Source: Rattus norvegicus (Eukaryota; Chordata; Mammalia; Rodentia; Muridae). From it: DNA of 64,000 bases. Below, in pieces: positions 1-11,356 of this stretch. The translations under genes were made by a program, and so were the position numbers. Positions within the stretch are counted from its first letter, which is position 1. Every line of letters starts with the position of its first letter. A model generated the notes under the pieces. That model did no database searches, was not told the origin of the DNA, and was given only the letters and a program-made list of their open reading frames with translations. The stretch lies in the NCBI RefSeq assembly GCF_036323735.1, contig NC_086020.1, positions 127,629,210 to 127,693,209 of the forward strand. The letters are read 5' to 3'.

Positions 1-309
1 CATAGAATATTCATTTAGTATCATGCAAAACTGTAAAAGCTGATATAGGAGTGGACAGAAAGACAAAGATCAAAAGAAAAAGGAATATTTTTAAGGGAAT
101 ATGGGACATTATAAAAATATTCTCAACCATTCATCTTTCATCTTTTGAGACTCCATTTATAGTTTCATGCCCATTTTGTAACTGGATTATTTATTTTGAC
201 ATTTAGTTCTTTGGGTAGTCTAGTTATTATTGGTAATGAACATGGCATAGAATTTTCTTTTATAAGGAATTTGCTGTAATGAACACTTATGCCTGACATG
301 GTTACTTCT
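1..309. other. Unassigned AT-rich DNA
   Basis: No gene, RNA or repeat could be recognised in this stretch. Confidence 0.4.
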
Positions 310-427
310 TTTTTATTACCTTTATTTATTTTTACATTCTAGTCATTACCTCCCTCCAGGTCTGCCATCCCATTCCTCCTCCCACCTGTCTCCAAGAGGC
401 TATCCCCTACCCCACCTTGCCTTTTTT
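310..427 (-). mobile_element. L1 3' end fragment
   Basis: T-rich start followed by a pyrimidine-rich stretch (cctccctcc, cctgtctccaagagg) that reads, on the minus strand, like the terminal 3' UTR of an older murine-type L1. It ends where the next L1 insertion begins. The assignment rests on composition and remembered motifs and was not tested against a repeat library. Confidence 0.45.
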
Positions 428-436
428 GCCTGGTTT

Positions 437-897
437 GTTTATCTTTTTTATTATTATTACTTATTTTATTCATTTACATTTCAAATGATATCCCCTTTAC
501 AGGTTACCCCTCCACAAACGTCCCATCCCATTCCCTCTCTCCCCTCTCTGCTTTGCTTCTATGAGAGTGTTCCAACCACTCACCCACTCCCGGTTCACTC
601 CTGTAGCATTCTCCTATGATAGGGCATCAAGACTTCACAGGACCTTCAAGGGCCTCCCCTCCCATTGATGTCAGATAGGGTCAACCTCTGCTATATATGT
701 TTCTGGAGTTTCATGGAGATCCCTCCATGTATACACTTTGGCTTGTGGTATAGTCTCTGGGAGCTCTGGGTAGTCAGGTTAGTTCCTCTTCCTGTGGAAT
801 TGCAATCCATTTCAGCTCCTTCAGTCCTTCCCCTAGCTTTTTGATGCAGATACCCAAACCAAACCATCAAACTGAGCCCAGGGACACCAATTGAAGA
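437..897 (-). mobile_element. 5'-truncated L1 with inverted 5' segment (twin priming)
   Basis: The part from 437 to about 838 is an L1 3' UTR in reverse orientation with its A-tail seen as T-rich sequence at the left. From about 841 to 897 the L1 3' UTR continues but in the opposite orientation (gatgcagataccc... ggacaccaattgaagag). In L1 order the second part lies directly upstream of the first, so this is one insertion with a 5' inversion. Flanking direct repeats gcctggttt occur at 428-436 and 898-906. Confidence 0.75.
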
Positions 898-906
898 GCC
901 TGGTTT

Positions 907-1396
907 CTTCTTAAGTGGTCGTTGGAAGGTTTCTTGTGTAATCAATCATCGTGATTGGCAATGACATATTTTTGATATGAATGAGTGCATTAGCAACAAC
1001 TCCAGTAGAACAGACTTATACAGTTTTGGCTTAAACAGCCCTTCCCTGGACACCCTAGGTGGTTAAGCTGTTTTTTTTTATAATCCAGTATTTCTACCAA
1101 ATTAGGGAGACCATATTCAGGAGAAAGGCCATTTTTCATGCCTTCTGTATTTGTGGTTCTTATATCACAGTTAACTTTCCGTAGAGGCAGGACTCACAGA
1201 TTTATTTTCCCTAAATTCAATCTGGAAGAGTATTATTGCTGTTAATGGGATTTAGGAATACAAGTTCAGTGATACAAAGTAAATTTTTGTTCCTAAATGG
1301 AATAGATACCACTAGCTGGCTGGTTCAATTGGTATTTACTTACTGTTAAAATTCAAGCTGTTCATTGTGATGGTTACTGTCAGTTAGGAATGGGTA
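907..1396. other. Unassigned AT-rich DNA
   Basis: No gene or recognisable repeat seen. Confidence 0.4.
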
Positions 1397-1545
1397 GATG
1401 GGCTGGAGAGATGGTTGAGCAATTATGAGTACTTGTTGCTCTTGCAGAGGACCTAGAATTAACTCCCAGCAGCTTCATGGTAGTTCACAGCAATTTTTAA
1501 TACACTTCCAGGGAATCTGATTCCTTCTTCTGACATCAACAAGTA
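1397..1545 (+). mobile_element. B2/B3-family SINE (degenerate)
   Basis: Begins with gggctggagagatgg, the hallmark 5' end of the tRNA-derived B2/B3 SINEs. It continues with diverged counterparts of the internal pol III promoter and of the 'attcccagca...catggt' segment, ending near tctgattccttcttctgac. It is too diverged to be a source of transcripts. Confidence 0.75.
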
Positions 1546-2040
1546 GTATTAATAGCTTAAACCATCCTACCTTCTGTACCCTAGAATCTTTATTTCTGCT
1601 TTCATAACACAAAAAGTAGTTTCTCTTTCTACACAGATATTCAGTATGCATATTTATTGCTCCTTTTTCTTTCTTTTGTTTTTCTTGTTTTGGTAAGGAC
1701 ATGAACATATGTACATACTTATATGGATAATAGAGTATACTCTTTCATTAAGTTTATTGGTATTATAACCCTTTATTTTGTTTTGTTAGAGAGATTATCT
1801 CTCACTGGCCTTAAGATGAAAGAATCAGCTGTCTCTGCCTTTTTTACTGATATTATAAGCTTGCATAACCACACCAAAGTTTCTTACATACTTTTAGGTT
1901 TGCGTGCTTTCAAAGCAAACATTTTGACCAATCAACTATCCCCATAATCCAATTTTATAACCCTATATATCCCAAATAATCTTAGATATAAGAATAACTT
2001 TTGGGTTTTTTTCATTCTCTTTTTATCCTCAAGTAACTCC
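1546..2040. other. Unassigned AT-rich DNA
   Basis: No gene or recognisable repeat. The open frame at 1723-1947 has no recognisable protein features and is judged to be chance. Confidence 0.4.
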
Positions 2041-2480
2041 TGGGCATTTCTCTGCCCATTTTAGCTCCCATATAATCATACGGAGACCTGGTAATTTAAT
2101 TAACAGGTAGCAAGGCCAAACATGGCAGCTTCTAACGTATTTTAAGGTGACTAGCCTGCTAATATCCAGAACAATGTCCTGCTACTTACCATTTGGGCAG
2201 GTTTGGGTCCATATGTGTCTTCCTGGCTCCTCTCTCATCCCAATCTCATGAATCCTCCTGGTTCCTCTGTATGTATCTCCACACTTTTGCCACCTCATGC
2301 CCTTCCCTCCATTTGCTTCCTTTGGGAACCCCTGACCGGGATTCTTTTCTGCCCTGCGAATTGGGTGAAAATCAGAACAAAACCCAACACTATCCTTCAA
2401 CACTCAGGTTCCCCTGAAATTTCACTTGTCACATATTGTCACAGTCCCTATCCAGTTTTATTGTTCAGATTCCCATGATG
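2041..2480. repeat. Possible degenerate dispersed repeat, unclassified
   Basis: A moderately GC-richer block, pyrimidine-rich in its middle, that stands out from the AT-rich surroundings. The composition suggests an old LTR-type rodent repeat, but no family can be named from sight. Overlapping open frames on both strands here look incidental. Confidence 0.3.
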
Positions 2481-2584
2481 GTCACTATCTAACTCATCTT
2501 ATACATTAAAATCTAATAATAAAGGTGAGTCTTACTTACTTTCTTCATCTATTTACATCTTACATGTCAATAAACATACTAAAA

Positions 2585-2972
2585 GATTGCTCACCTTAGG
2601 AGAAGGGCTGAAGGAGCTTAAGAGGATGGCAACCTCAAAGGAAGAACAACAGTATCAACTAAACAAACCTAGAAGAGCTCCCAAGGATTCAGCCACCAAC
2701 CAAAGTATATATACATGGGCTGTTCCATGGCTTCTGCTACATACCCATCAGAAGACTGCCTTATCTGGCATCAGTGGTAGAGGACATGCTTGGTCTTATG
2801 GAAACTTGATGCCTCAGAGAATGGGGATGCTAGAGGGGGGAGACCAGAATAAGTGGGTAGATGGGGGAGCACCCTTTTAGAGGGAAAGGGGAGGGGGATG
2901 GGGTGGGGAACTCATGGAAGAAAGATGGGAAAGGGGGTAAATAAATAAAATAATTGAAATGTTTTAAAAAAC
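2585..2972 (+). mobile_element. 5'-truncated L1 (3' UTR and A-rich tail)
   Basis: Starts inside the L1 3' UTR (agaagggctgaaggagc) and runs through the characteristic sections (agctcccaaggattcagcc, ggcatcagtggtagaggac) and a G-rich tract at 2836-2938. It ends in an AAATAAATAAAATAATT-like tail. The overlapping 97-codon frame is a by-product of the UTR and not a gene. Confidence 0.8.
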
Positions 2973-3104
2973 AAATCACAATCCTATGATTCCATTACCT
3001 ATATGACATCTGTCTAATGAATCTCACATTTTATCTCAGTGAATTATTCTCCCAAATTATTCTAAGAAGAAAAAAGAAGACATGGAGGCAGAGGAAGATA
3101 AGAG

Positions 3105-3266
3105 AAAGAAGAAGAAGAAGAAGAAGAAGAAGAAGAAGAAGAAGAAGAAGAAGAAGAAGAAGAAGAAGAAGAAGAAGAAGAGAGGAGGAGGAGGAGGAGG
3201 AGGAGGAGGAGGAGGAGGAGGAGGAGGAGGAGGAGGAGGAGGAGGAGGAGGAGGAGGAGGAGGAGG
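3105..3266. repeat. Compound (GAA)n/(GGA)n trinucleotide repeat
   Basis: About 26 GAA/AAG units (to 3181) pass directly into about 28 GGA units, making roughly 160 bp of pure purine on the plus strand. It ends at ggcgga. Predicted poly-Arg/Lys/Glu/Gly/Pro/Phe frames across it are meaningless. Confidence 0.98.
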
Positions 3267-3613
3267 CGGAAACATAGTAATTGAGGTTACACTGCTATGT
3301 TCACTGCTTTCTGAATGCTTTTCAGCCTCTGTTACTTTAGCATTGCACAAAAATGGAAAAAAATGCTCTATATTTTTGTTGTGAGCATAGCCTTTATGAG
3401 CTGAGCTTCTTCAACATTGATCATTTGCTGTTATTTTATAGATACAGTTCTTTTTAAGTCATTGAAATAATTGCTTTATAAAAGTTTATATTTACCGCTT
3501 TTTAACTTTTCCTCAAGCAATGCACTTATCAGTAAAGTTGAAAGGTCTAGAAGTGTGGAAATAAGAAAACAGTGATATTTCCCTACCCTTTCCATCCTTT
3601 CTTTTTCTTTTGT
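3267..3613. other. Unassigned AT-rich DNA
   Basis: No gene or recognisable repeat seen. Confidence 0.4.
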
Positions 3614-3683
3614 AGAGCTAGGCATTGGACCCAGGTCATGTGCATACCAGGCAAGCACTCTGTAACTGAGTTCTTGGCCTTAT
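3614..3683 (-). mobile_element. ID-like or B4-like tRNA-derived SINE fragment
   Basis: Reverse-orientation match to a tRNA-derived SINE: gctaggcattggacccagg, then gcataccaggcaagcactctgtaactgag. This resembles the inverted B box to A box region of ID elements. It is diverged, so an old ID or the ID half of a B4 are both possible. Confidence 0.6.
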
Positions 3684-3689
3684 GAGATT

Positions 3690-3960
3690 TCTTTCAGTGA
3701 ATATGTACACACATGATCTTTTCCTATTCATAGAAATTTTATCATCAGCCATTTTCCTATGCATATTTTTCACATATAATATGCTTTCTTTCATTACTTT
3801 AAATAACATTATATGTTAATAAAGTTATTTGAAAATATTTTAATGGCTACATAGTAGTTCATTTTATGGATAAATCAAATTGTATTTATTTTAATCTCCT
3901 ACTGTATTCTTAATATTTTACTTTTATAAATAAACAATACTTAATAAAAATTTGCAAATA
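3690..3960 (-). mobile_element. Ancient L1 (L1M-type) fragment
   Basis: The segment around 3835-3900 (ttaatggctacatagtagttcattttatggataaatcaaattg) resembles, in reverse orientation, the old mammalian L1 ORF2/3' region (commonly ...aatggctgcatagtattccat...). It is AT-rich and heavily diverged. Limits are approximate. Confidence 0.5.
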
Positions 3961-5721
3961 TTTATAAAAGCAAAAACCAAAACATGCCCTAGACCACTTT
4001 GAGAAGGGTCATGGGAGAAGGATCAAATGTAGAAGAGCTAATTTTTTAAATTAGTGCCATTAGAAATGAAGGTGAAATTGAAGTTTGTATGATTTCGTCC
4101 TTCCACTTCTTTGGGTTACTCAAGTCTACCTCTACCACTTCTTCCCAAACACTTCCTCTTCCTCTTAACGTCTTTTCCTATTTCTATAGTCTACAATATG
4201 TCTCATTTTTGCAGCTTACTTTTTTCACCCTTTAAATCTGGGCTTGGCATTTAAATCTTACCATTTTTAAGACCTCTCTAATGGTTGGTAGATATTTTGA
4301 AAGTTTCAACATTCCTTTAGAAATCATCTCTTTTTCTTTTGATCTTTGTTTCCCTGTCCATTCCCAAGTTAGCTTTTAGGAATTTCCATTCTAGGAAATG
4401 TGTGTTCTCTGGGTTTGTCTTGGAATAAAAGATATAAATTGATTGAAATTTAGATATGATGTATATTCATTAAAATCAGGTAAGTTCTCAGATGAGACAT
4501 TGTATTCAATCAGTGGGTATATGCATAAATACATATATAATGTTAATAGATATGTATTTTCTTCCTTTTACATTATAAAAGGTGAATTTGGGAATAAATG
4601 GACTAAATTTATATTATTGGTACATGTAGCTAATATGTAACTGAGTTCCTGGCTGATAGATGATGCCCTTTTGTCTAAATAGCTTCAATATTGATGAATA
4701 ATTTATATTATTTTGCCTCATTAAAGTAACTCAAATAAAACATAATGGCAAATATTATTATGTTCTAACTATAGACTACATGTATTGAGCTGCTTGAGCA
4801 ACAGAATAAGAGAAGAACAGAATAGACCAGATCCTTATAGCACAATGGTGTATTTTCTGACAAATTGTGGGACAAAATGCCTGTCATCTAGTAACACAAG
4901 CAATGTTTTTTAACTTTATAAAAATAAAACCAAATGTAAATAAAAGTGTATTAATCTTCAAGGCAGTAGATGATCAAGTTAAATGTCATGTAGTTTAAAT
5001 ACATATATCACTAGATTAGCAGATAGACAAGAAAAGCAATGATTCTAGAGAGTGGGGGATAAAAGAAAAGAAAGAAACTCATGCTAAGTCTTACCTGCAT
5101 AAGCAAGCTTTTACTGCAGATATATTTGGTTTGCTTTAGAAAGAGACTCTTTAGAAGACTCAGAAAATTCAAAATACTTATTTAATTCTATTTTTAACAG
5201 TTTTTACCTTATAAATTTTATTTTATGTCATAGAATTTTAAAAATAACAGCTCTGCGTTAACTTTTACCAGCCTATGCCATCCTTACAATTTATGGATGT
5301 ATGTAAATCTAGGTATTCACATAGTGAGACTGCTTTGTTTAACGACTTAAATTAAAAGTATTTAGCCAAGACCAAGTCTTAGAACACAATTATCAAAATC
5401 ATTCGGTATGGGCTAAAACATTTTGTTTAAAATCTGTTTTGTCCTTAGTTCTAATCATTCCCATTCCAGAATATAGAATGGTCTTTGAGCTGGAACTACT
5501 TTTATCCATTGCTTGTATCAAGAGTTGGTTAATTGCTGGTCCAAACTGAGTTCCAGATGATGAGTGATGTACCATCCCAGTGACAGTGAGCTTTAGAAGG
5601 TGACAAACTCAATGTCCATATTAAATGTAACAGCAAAGACTGTAACCACATTGACCATTAGTAGGTAGGATCAAATAAGTTTTTATTTTCTACTCAATTA
5701 CCTATGTAACAAGTTAGAAAC
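3961..5721. other. Unassigned AT-rich DNA
   Basis: No gene or young repeat recognised. The short frame at 4443-4640 has no supporting features. Confidence 0.4.
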
Positions 5722-5762
5722 TCTGAGGGTGACCCCACAAGACTTATCGTGTCACCCTCAGA
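5722..5762. other. Perfect 12-bp inverted repeat (hairpin)
   Basis: TCTGAGGGTGAC at 5722-5733 is the exact reverse complement of GTCACCCTCAGA at 5751-5762, separated by a 17-base loop. No adjoining element or known structural RNA was recognised. Confidence 0.85.
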
Positions 5763-6632
5763 TGGTGGAGATTGATGGTATTGGTTGTCACTGCTTTCAC
5801 TTCCCTGTTCTTTAAGAGAGTTGGAGCAAAGTCATGATGGAACTTGAATCTCTTCAACAGAATGAAAAAACACGTGAATTGTGACTCAAAGGCTAACTTA
5901 GATCAGAATTCAATTTGTGTCCTTTGGGAAAATCTAATGTAATAACACAAATTCTCTGTCTACTTGGGTTTGAAAATATCTTACTTGCTAGGGTTTAGAT
6001 CTGAAGGGCACACTTATATGTAGGCATCAAATCTTTTATTTATTTCAGTCTTAGTATGTGATTTATTATCAATAAGGATGGTTACTATAAACACCACCTT
6101 CATTTTGACTCACCTCTCCAATCAGCCAAAACATTATCTTCACTTCTCAGTCTTTTTTGACCTATACCTTGATCTTGGTCATTTACTATATTTCCTATTA
6201 TTTCTAGATCACTATATTTTAGAGATAATGGCCAGGTAGGTTCTGCTTTCTTCTCTTACAGGAGGGATAATGTATTTACTTTACTTTACTTTACTGATAA
6301 TTGCAGACACAGTGACATCTGAGTCAAGTTTCTACTGCAAAAACTGAAGCAGCTAAAAATAGCTGATTCCTTCTTTTTCTACTTTTGGTTCTAGGAAGAC
6401 ATCTATGAAGGTTCTAGAACAGATGAACAGATGGATGGAGCTACACACCTTTAGTACATGTGTTCTTCACTTAACTTGCTTATGTATAAATCAAATGTCT
6501 CTGGATATGCATTTGTATCAAGTTTGACTCCAAACTTCTAGGCTACCCTTAATACAATGAAGTTGACAACCAAAATGGACCAATATTATATAACTTCTAA
6601 GTCAAAGTTTTGTATTATCTGAGATGAAGAGA
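5763..6632. other. Unassigned AT-rich DNA with a short (TTTAC)n
   Basis: No gene recognised. A four-unit TTTAC repeat lies at about 6274-6295. Confidence 0.45.
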
Positions 6633-6714
6633 AATATATATATACACACACATATGTGTGTATGTGTGTGTTCTTTTGGAATACATACATATGTATATAT
6701 ATATGTATATATAT
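6633..6714. repeat. TA/CA/TG-rich microsatellite
   Basis: Interrupted alternating TA, CA and TG tracts (6633-6671 and 6681-6714). Confidence 0.9.
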
Positions 6715-6804
6715 GCTTTCTTATGATATATATGCCAAATACATAGACAGAACCTATAGAATATGTATCATAATACAATATTCATATTTGCCTTACAAAG
6801 TTAT

Positions 6805-7380
6805 GTCTGACCCCTCAGGTCTCCTTCTGTCCCCTGGAGCTAAGGCTGTTCCACAGCCCTCTGGACCCAAAACATGCCTGGAGAGAGCTGGTCTCCCAGG
6901 AGCATTCTCACTCTTAATCCCACAGGTGAGACCCCACTTTTAGTCCATGGACTATCCATAGGGGGAGTCACCAGGAGCGCACAGGGCACAGAAACCTTGG
7001 ATCAGCCTGGTCAGGATCCTTCCGGTTTCCATCTGTGCCCAGAGTTAATGCTGTTCTACAGCCCTCTGGATCCAAAACCTGCCTGGAGAGAACTGGTCTT
7101 CCAGGAATGCTTTCTTTCCTAGGATCACAGGCTCCTAGGCCCACAGATGGACAGTCTTCAGTCAGAGATAGCAAGACCAACTAACATAAGTGATAATCAG
7201 ATGGCAAGAGGCAAGCAAAAGAACCTAAGCAAAAGAAGCCAAATACTACTTGGCATCATCAGAACCCAGTTCTCCCACCACAGCAAGTATTGGATATCCC
7301 AACACACCAGAAAAGCAAGATTTGTATTTAAAAATCACAAAATCACTTCTTAACAATTCTAGAGCATTCCTTCAGCAGAT
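6805..7380 (+). mobile_element. Older L1: 5' UTR monomers plus start of ORF1
   Basis: Two copies of a unit with the core ccctctgga...aaaacatgcctggagag start at about 6856 and 7061, a 205-bp period like the short F-type monomers of murine L1 promoters. They run into an ORF1 start at ATG 7201 (Met-Ala-Arg-Gly-Lys-Gln-Lys-Asn-Leu-Ser), whose frame soon stops at about 7351. The element is 3'-truncated near 7380. It belongs to a different and older lineage than the L1s at 41.7 and 49.9 kb. Confidence 0.75.
7201..7353 (+). pseudogene. L1 ORF1 N-terminal remnant
   Basis: About 50 codons beginning at ATG 7201. They match the N-terminus of ORF1p, the L1 RNA-binding chaperone, including a diverged form of the N-terminal Ser-Pro/Asn-Thr-Pro-Glu region. 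No coiled coil, RRM or C-terminal domain follows. Not functional. Confidence 0.7.
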
Positions 7381-7415
7381 TAGAGAGCTTAGGTAATCTT
7401 TTTCCTTGGAACAGT

Positions 7416-7489
7416 ACGTGTGTGTGTGTGTGTGTGTGTATGCATGCATGCATGTATGTATGTGTGTATGTATGTATGTATGTATGTAT
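7416..7489. repeat. (GT)n followed by (TGCA)n/(TATG)n microsatellite
   Basis: A GT run at 7418-7438 passes into TGCA and TGTA tetranucleotides up to 7489. Confidence 0.95.
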
Positions 7490-7645
7490 TACAGTTATGA
7501 TAAGTACAACAGGGTATATCAGAATTTGATAAAATTCATTTGTATTTTTTCCATGAAGAGCCTTAAGAAACTAGAAAACAAGTCACTGGGAAGGTGTAGG
7601 TGTTAACCAATTACAATCCCAAGAGTTATATACCTAATAATGAAG

Positions 7646-7715
7646 AGTGAAGAATTTGAGACCAGCCTGGGCTCTTAGCAAACTGTGTGTCAACAATAAC
7701 AATATAAATAAAGAA
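7646..7715 (+). mobile_element. B1-like SINE fragment
   Basis: gaatttgagaccagcctgggctcttagcaaactgtgtgtc matches the right part of B1 (7SL-derived) SINEs, followed by an A-rich tail. The left part is missing or unrecognisable. Confidence 0.55.
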
Positions 7716-8364
7716 ATGTAAAAGATATCATTAACTGAGAAGAAATATGCCCTAGACACTAAATTAATGAAGGATTTTTCTGTAGAATATGTAATTCTCC
7801 CAAGTCAAGATATGAATACAACTCATTGACTATATAATTATTCAAAGATTTGAGTGAACGTTTCAAAAAAACAGATATGTAGTCAATATGTCTATCAAGT
7901 AAAATCAATATGACTATTCACCAAAACTTTAAAATTAAAACCACAGGGAACTATCACACATCCCTGCTCCCACACACAAACATTTGAATGGCAAAAATAT
8001 GGTGTTCTTGTAATACCCTCATCTCATTGGTCAAAGACTTTGGAGTTTGGTATTTTCTTGGTTGGTAAACCACATATCTACCACTTAGTCAAATACATAT
8101 AATCTTAGATATATAAAAATGTATGCACATATATAGAAAAGACTCATATATGATTGGTAGTGGCAGCTTTATTAGCTATTGTTGATTAGCGTAAATTTAT
8201 CAGTTACTAATCAACAGGTCAAGCACAAGCTATCTCCATGGCACTTGTTGATAAAAATGATCAAGAATATGATCAGTAGTGATGGATATGAAGTTTGTTA
8301 TGTTGAATTAAAGAGGCCAGATACAAAACCAAATAAAAACCACCAACAAATATTTCAGATGGTT

Positions 8365-8366
<2 letters not shown>
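7716..8366. other. Unassigned AT-rich DNA
   Basis: No gene or recognisable repeat seen. Confidence 0.4.

Positions 8367-8410
<44 letters not shown>
8367..8410. repeat. (TA)n microsatellite
   Basis: About 22 uninterrupted TA units. Confidence 0.97.
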
Positions 8411-8414
<4 letters not shown>

Positions 8415-10032
8415 CTATAAGTCACAGCCTTTCAACATCAGTTAAAATATATGTACATGTACACATGTATAGATGTGGTCTTTGGAAATGATGGGAATAT
8501 TCTGAAGCTTGATAGTGCAGATGAATTCACAAATGCATTTGCTCAAATCAATGTGTTGTACATTGTCAAGGCTGCAGGTTCTTACACAAATATTATACCT
8601 CATTAGAATTGATTTAAAGATAGCCATGTTGAAATTAAATTCACACTTGTCTTGATGCTCAGAGTTAACTTTTTCACATGCATATCTGCCTGCATAAAGT
8701 TTTCATTGGTATCGTATGTCACAATGTACACTGTCTCCATGAAAGAGTTATTAAGCTTGCACTGTCCACATAGCCATATCTTTGCTAAGAATACAAGAAT
8801 CACCACTTAATGAGAACACATTGTTGGCATTATATCAGCCTGCTTCATCTGTTTTTGTTTTTAACCCTCATATGCACCCCAACAACCCTTCAGAATTCTG
8901 TTACGAAAGAAAGAAATGAAATCACGGTCATCACCTTTTATTTTCCATTAGTATCATCCTCAGACCACTGACATCTCATGTTCACAGAGCCTCCCCACAT
9001 CCCTTTCTTCATATTCTACAAACCATTCTTTTGCATAGTATTGTCTTGTATCATAATCTACTTAAATACAGCCACTTTATGTCTGGTCAGGGATAATTGG
9101 TCCTTGAACTAGCAGAAAGTCATTTCACTGGTTGTTAGCCAGCTATATATTTTTAGACTCGCTCTTTAGGGATAATGTAGCAGACGGTTTTCATTGCAAT
9201 GTCCATTTTTCTATGATGTAAAAATGCAAAGACTGATTTCACTAATTATGCTAGGATTTGATTATATGGCTACTCTTCATTCCCTTTAACACCCCAAAAC
9301 ACAAATGAATAGAATTCTCTGTGTGGGTGATGAAGACCCAGACCATGAACAAGGAGGTGATGATAGTCTTGCAGCACAGAATTTGTGTTTATTCATTTAT
9401 TGAGTTTCCGACAGGCATTTTCAACACTGCACATTGAAAGTGCTTCTACTTTTCTTCGTCAGTTTTATTTATATCACATTTGCATGTGTTAAAATTTATC
9501 TCTGCTTTTCCACAGAGGATTGGGCTGCTCTTTTTTTTCAGTACTCAAATTTGTTTGTGGCATTTCAAACCCATTTTTTCTCTTGTTATCTTAGTAACTG
9601 TATAAAATCTAGAACTAAAAAGGATTGTTTTATTAACTGATATTATAGGTGTTCTTAAATTTAGCATTGTATGAAAAATAATGTTATTCTGATTTACGTT
9701 TTTTGAAAAACTTTATCTCCATAGTTTCTGTTTTAATGTATTGATTATATTTCTGTTTTACTTTTTCTTTAGCTACAATTCATCTCCAAAATGTCATCCT
9801 TATGTTGGGTGGTATCCTCTGTGGTTTAAGGAAGTGCCTTGGGCTCACTCAGAAGGGAGTTTGACATTCATTTGTCCTATTTCTTAAGTGTGCCCACAAT
9901 GATCATTTTAGTCATGGTGAAGCTATGGACAAGTAATAGTTACTGAATTAGTAATAGTTAAAATATTATTTGGAGATTTATCAAAGTGCCTAAATTACAA
10001 ATTTGTGCTTAAAGATGCATATTCCTGGTCTT
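8411..10032. other. Unassigned AT-rich DNA
   Basis: Several short frames on both strands (8442-8627, 8603-8806, 9434-9640) show no domain or codon signature. No repeat family was recognised. Confidence 0.4.
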
Positions 10033-10262
10033 GGGAAATGGCTTCATGGCTCTGCTTGCTGAGTAAGCATAAAGACTTAAGTTCAGTCTCTAACATTGAT
10101 GTAAGTCGCTGAGAATGATGAAGTGCTTCTCTAATCCCAACATTTAGTTTAAGAGGGGAGGCAGAGACAAGATCATCACTGAGGACTGATGGCTGCCATC
10201 ACACAGAGTGGAAAAAAAAGTGAGCTCTAAGTTTAGTGAGAGATGTTATCTCATCAAAAGAA
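10033..10262 (+). mobile_element. B4-family SINE (ID/B1 composite), degenerate
   Basis: The left part resembles a tRNA/ID-type segment (gctctgcttgctgagtaagc... gttcagtctc). The right part resembles B1-derived sequence (ctaatcccaacattta... ggaggcagagacaagatcatc... agtgagagatgttatctcatc). This two-part order is that of the B4 family. Confidence 0.65.
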
Positions 10263-10992
10263 AAAAGAAGGTTGGACGAGTTAAAAAAGAACAGCTGACA
10301 TTATTCTCTGGCTTTTGTAATGCACTAATGTACATGTACATACATATATACAAACAAACTATCACACTAAAACATAAATATGTTTCCATGATCCCGAACA
10401 CTAGTTTACATCCATTCATTGCTTGTGTTTCTAAAACTTTGCCTTCCTGATCTTTACTGACTGACAGACACATAAAGGGCTCATAGCTTTTGCACTGCAA
10501 TTAACTTCCTGTCTTGCATTGACCTCTGTGATTTTATTATCTACAATGAACACTGACCCTGGTAAGAGTTACAGTCATGGGCATAGCCTTTTGTTATTGC
10601 CTTTTTGTAGATGTGTTAATCATATATTCTATCTGAATCCCAGACTTAATATATAAGCATCATTACATGTTTGCTATTCTACTTCTTCAAAGGGAGTTAA
10701 AATTGAAAGTATAATATTGATAATAATTGATTTATTCTTCAAAGAACATCAGCTATATTCTGTATGCTGTTTTACTTCATGAATTGCTAAGATTTTGAGT
10801 TCTTAATCATCATTATATCTGGAAAGGAAATAGAATTGAAATATTTGAGGACAAGTATTTAGTTTAGTTTTTGAAATCAGTATTTCTAAATTATAGTCAT
10901 TTGACTATAATTTCAATTTAATATTATGCTTTTATTATTACTGAATACATCCTACAATCTGTACTCCAGTTCCTAGATGAGTTGCGATAGTT
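10263..10992. other. Unassigned AT-rich DNA
   Basis: No gene recognised. Overlapping frames at 10208-10500 on both strands are considered chance. Confidence 0.4.
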
Positions 10993-11356
10993 TAGTAGGT
11001 GTTGTGGTGTGAATGTGGTTCCCATAGTCTCTTTCGTTTGGACACTTGATCATCCGTTGGTTGCAATATTTGAGGACATTTAGATGGTTTAGCCTGCTGG
11101 GGGAAGCCCATCACTTGGGGTGGTCTTTATGTTATTTCAATTCCTCTCTGTGCCTTGTCCTCACTGTAGAAGACGTGAACTCTTAGCTTCCTGATTCTGT
11201 TACCAAGTGTGCCACTTAATGGTTGCTATGCCTCAACTTTACAGAATCCTAGCGCTTGTGTTTCTGGAAATGTCATGCAAAATAAATTCTCTTTTATAAG
11301 TTGTCTCACTCATGGGATTTTATCATAACAACAAGAAATTAACCAATAAAATAGCC
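10993..11356 (+). mobile_element. Probable MaLR-type solo LTR (MT/ORR1-like)
   Basis: Starts tgttgtggtgtgaatgtggttccc and passes through gttggttgcaatatttgagg. It shows the late features of rodent MaLR LTRs: aaaataaattctcttttataagttg (polyadenylation-signal and U5-like region) and a terminal aagaaattaaccaataaa. No internal retroviral coding sequence accompanies it, so it appears to be a solo LTR. The family is inferred from overall resemblance and the subfamily is uncertain. Confidence 0.6.

Noticed and set aside
3017..3384. Open frames of 86-100 codons on both strands across the GAA/GGA tract
   Set aside because: They encode only poly-Arg/Glu/Lys/Gly or poly-Pro/Phe and exist because a trinucleotide repeat lacks stops in several frames.
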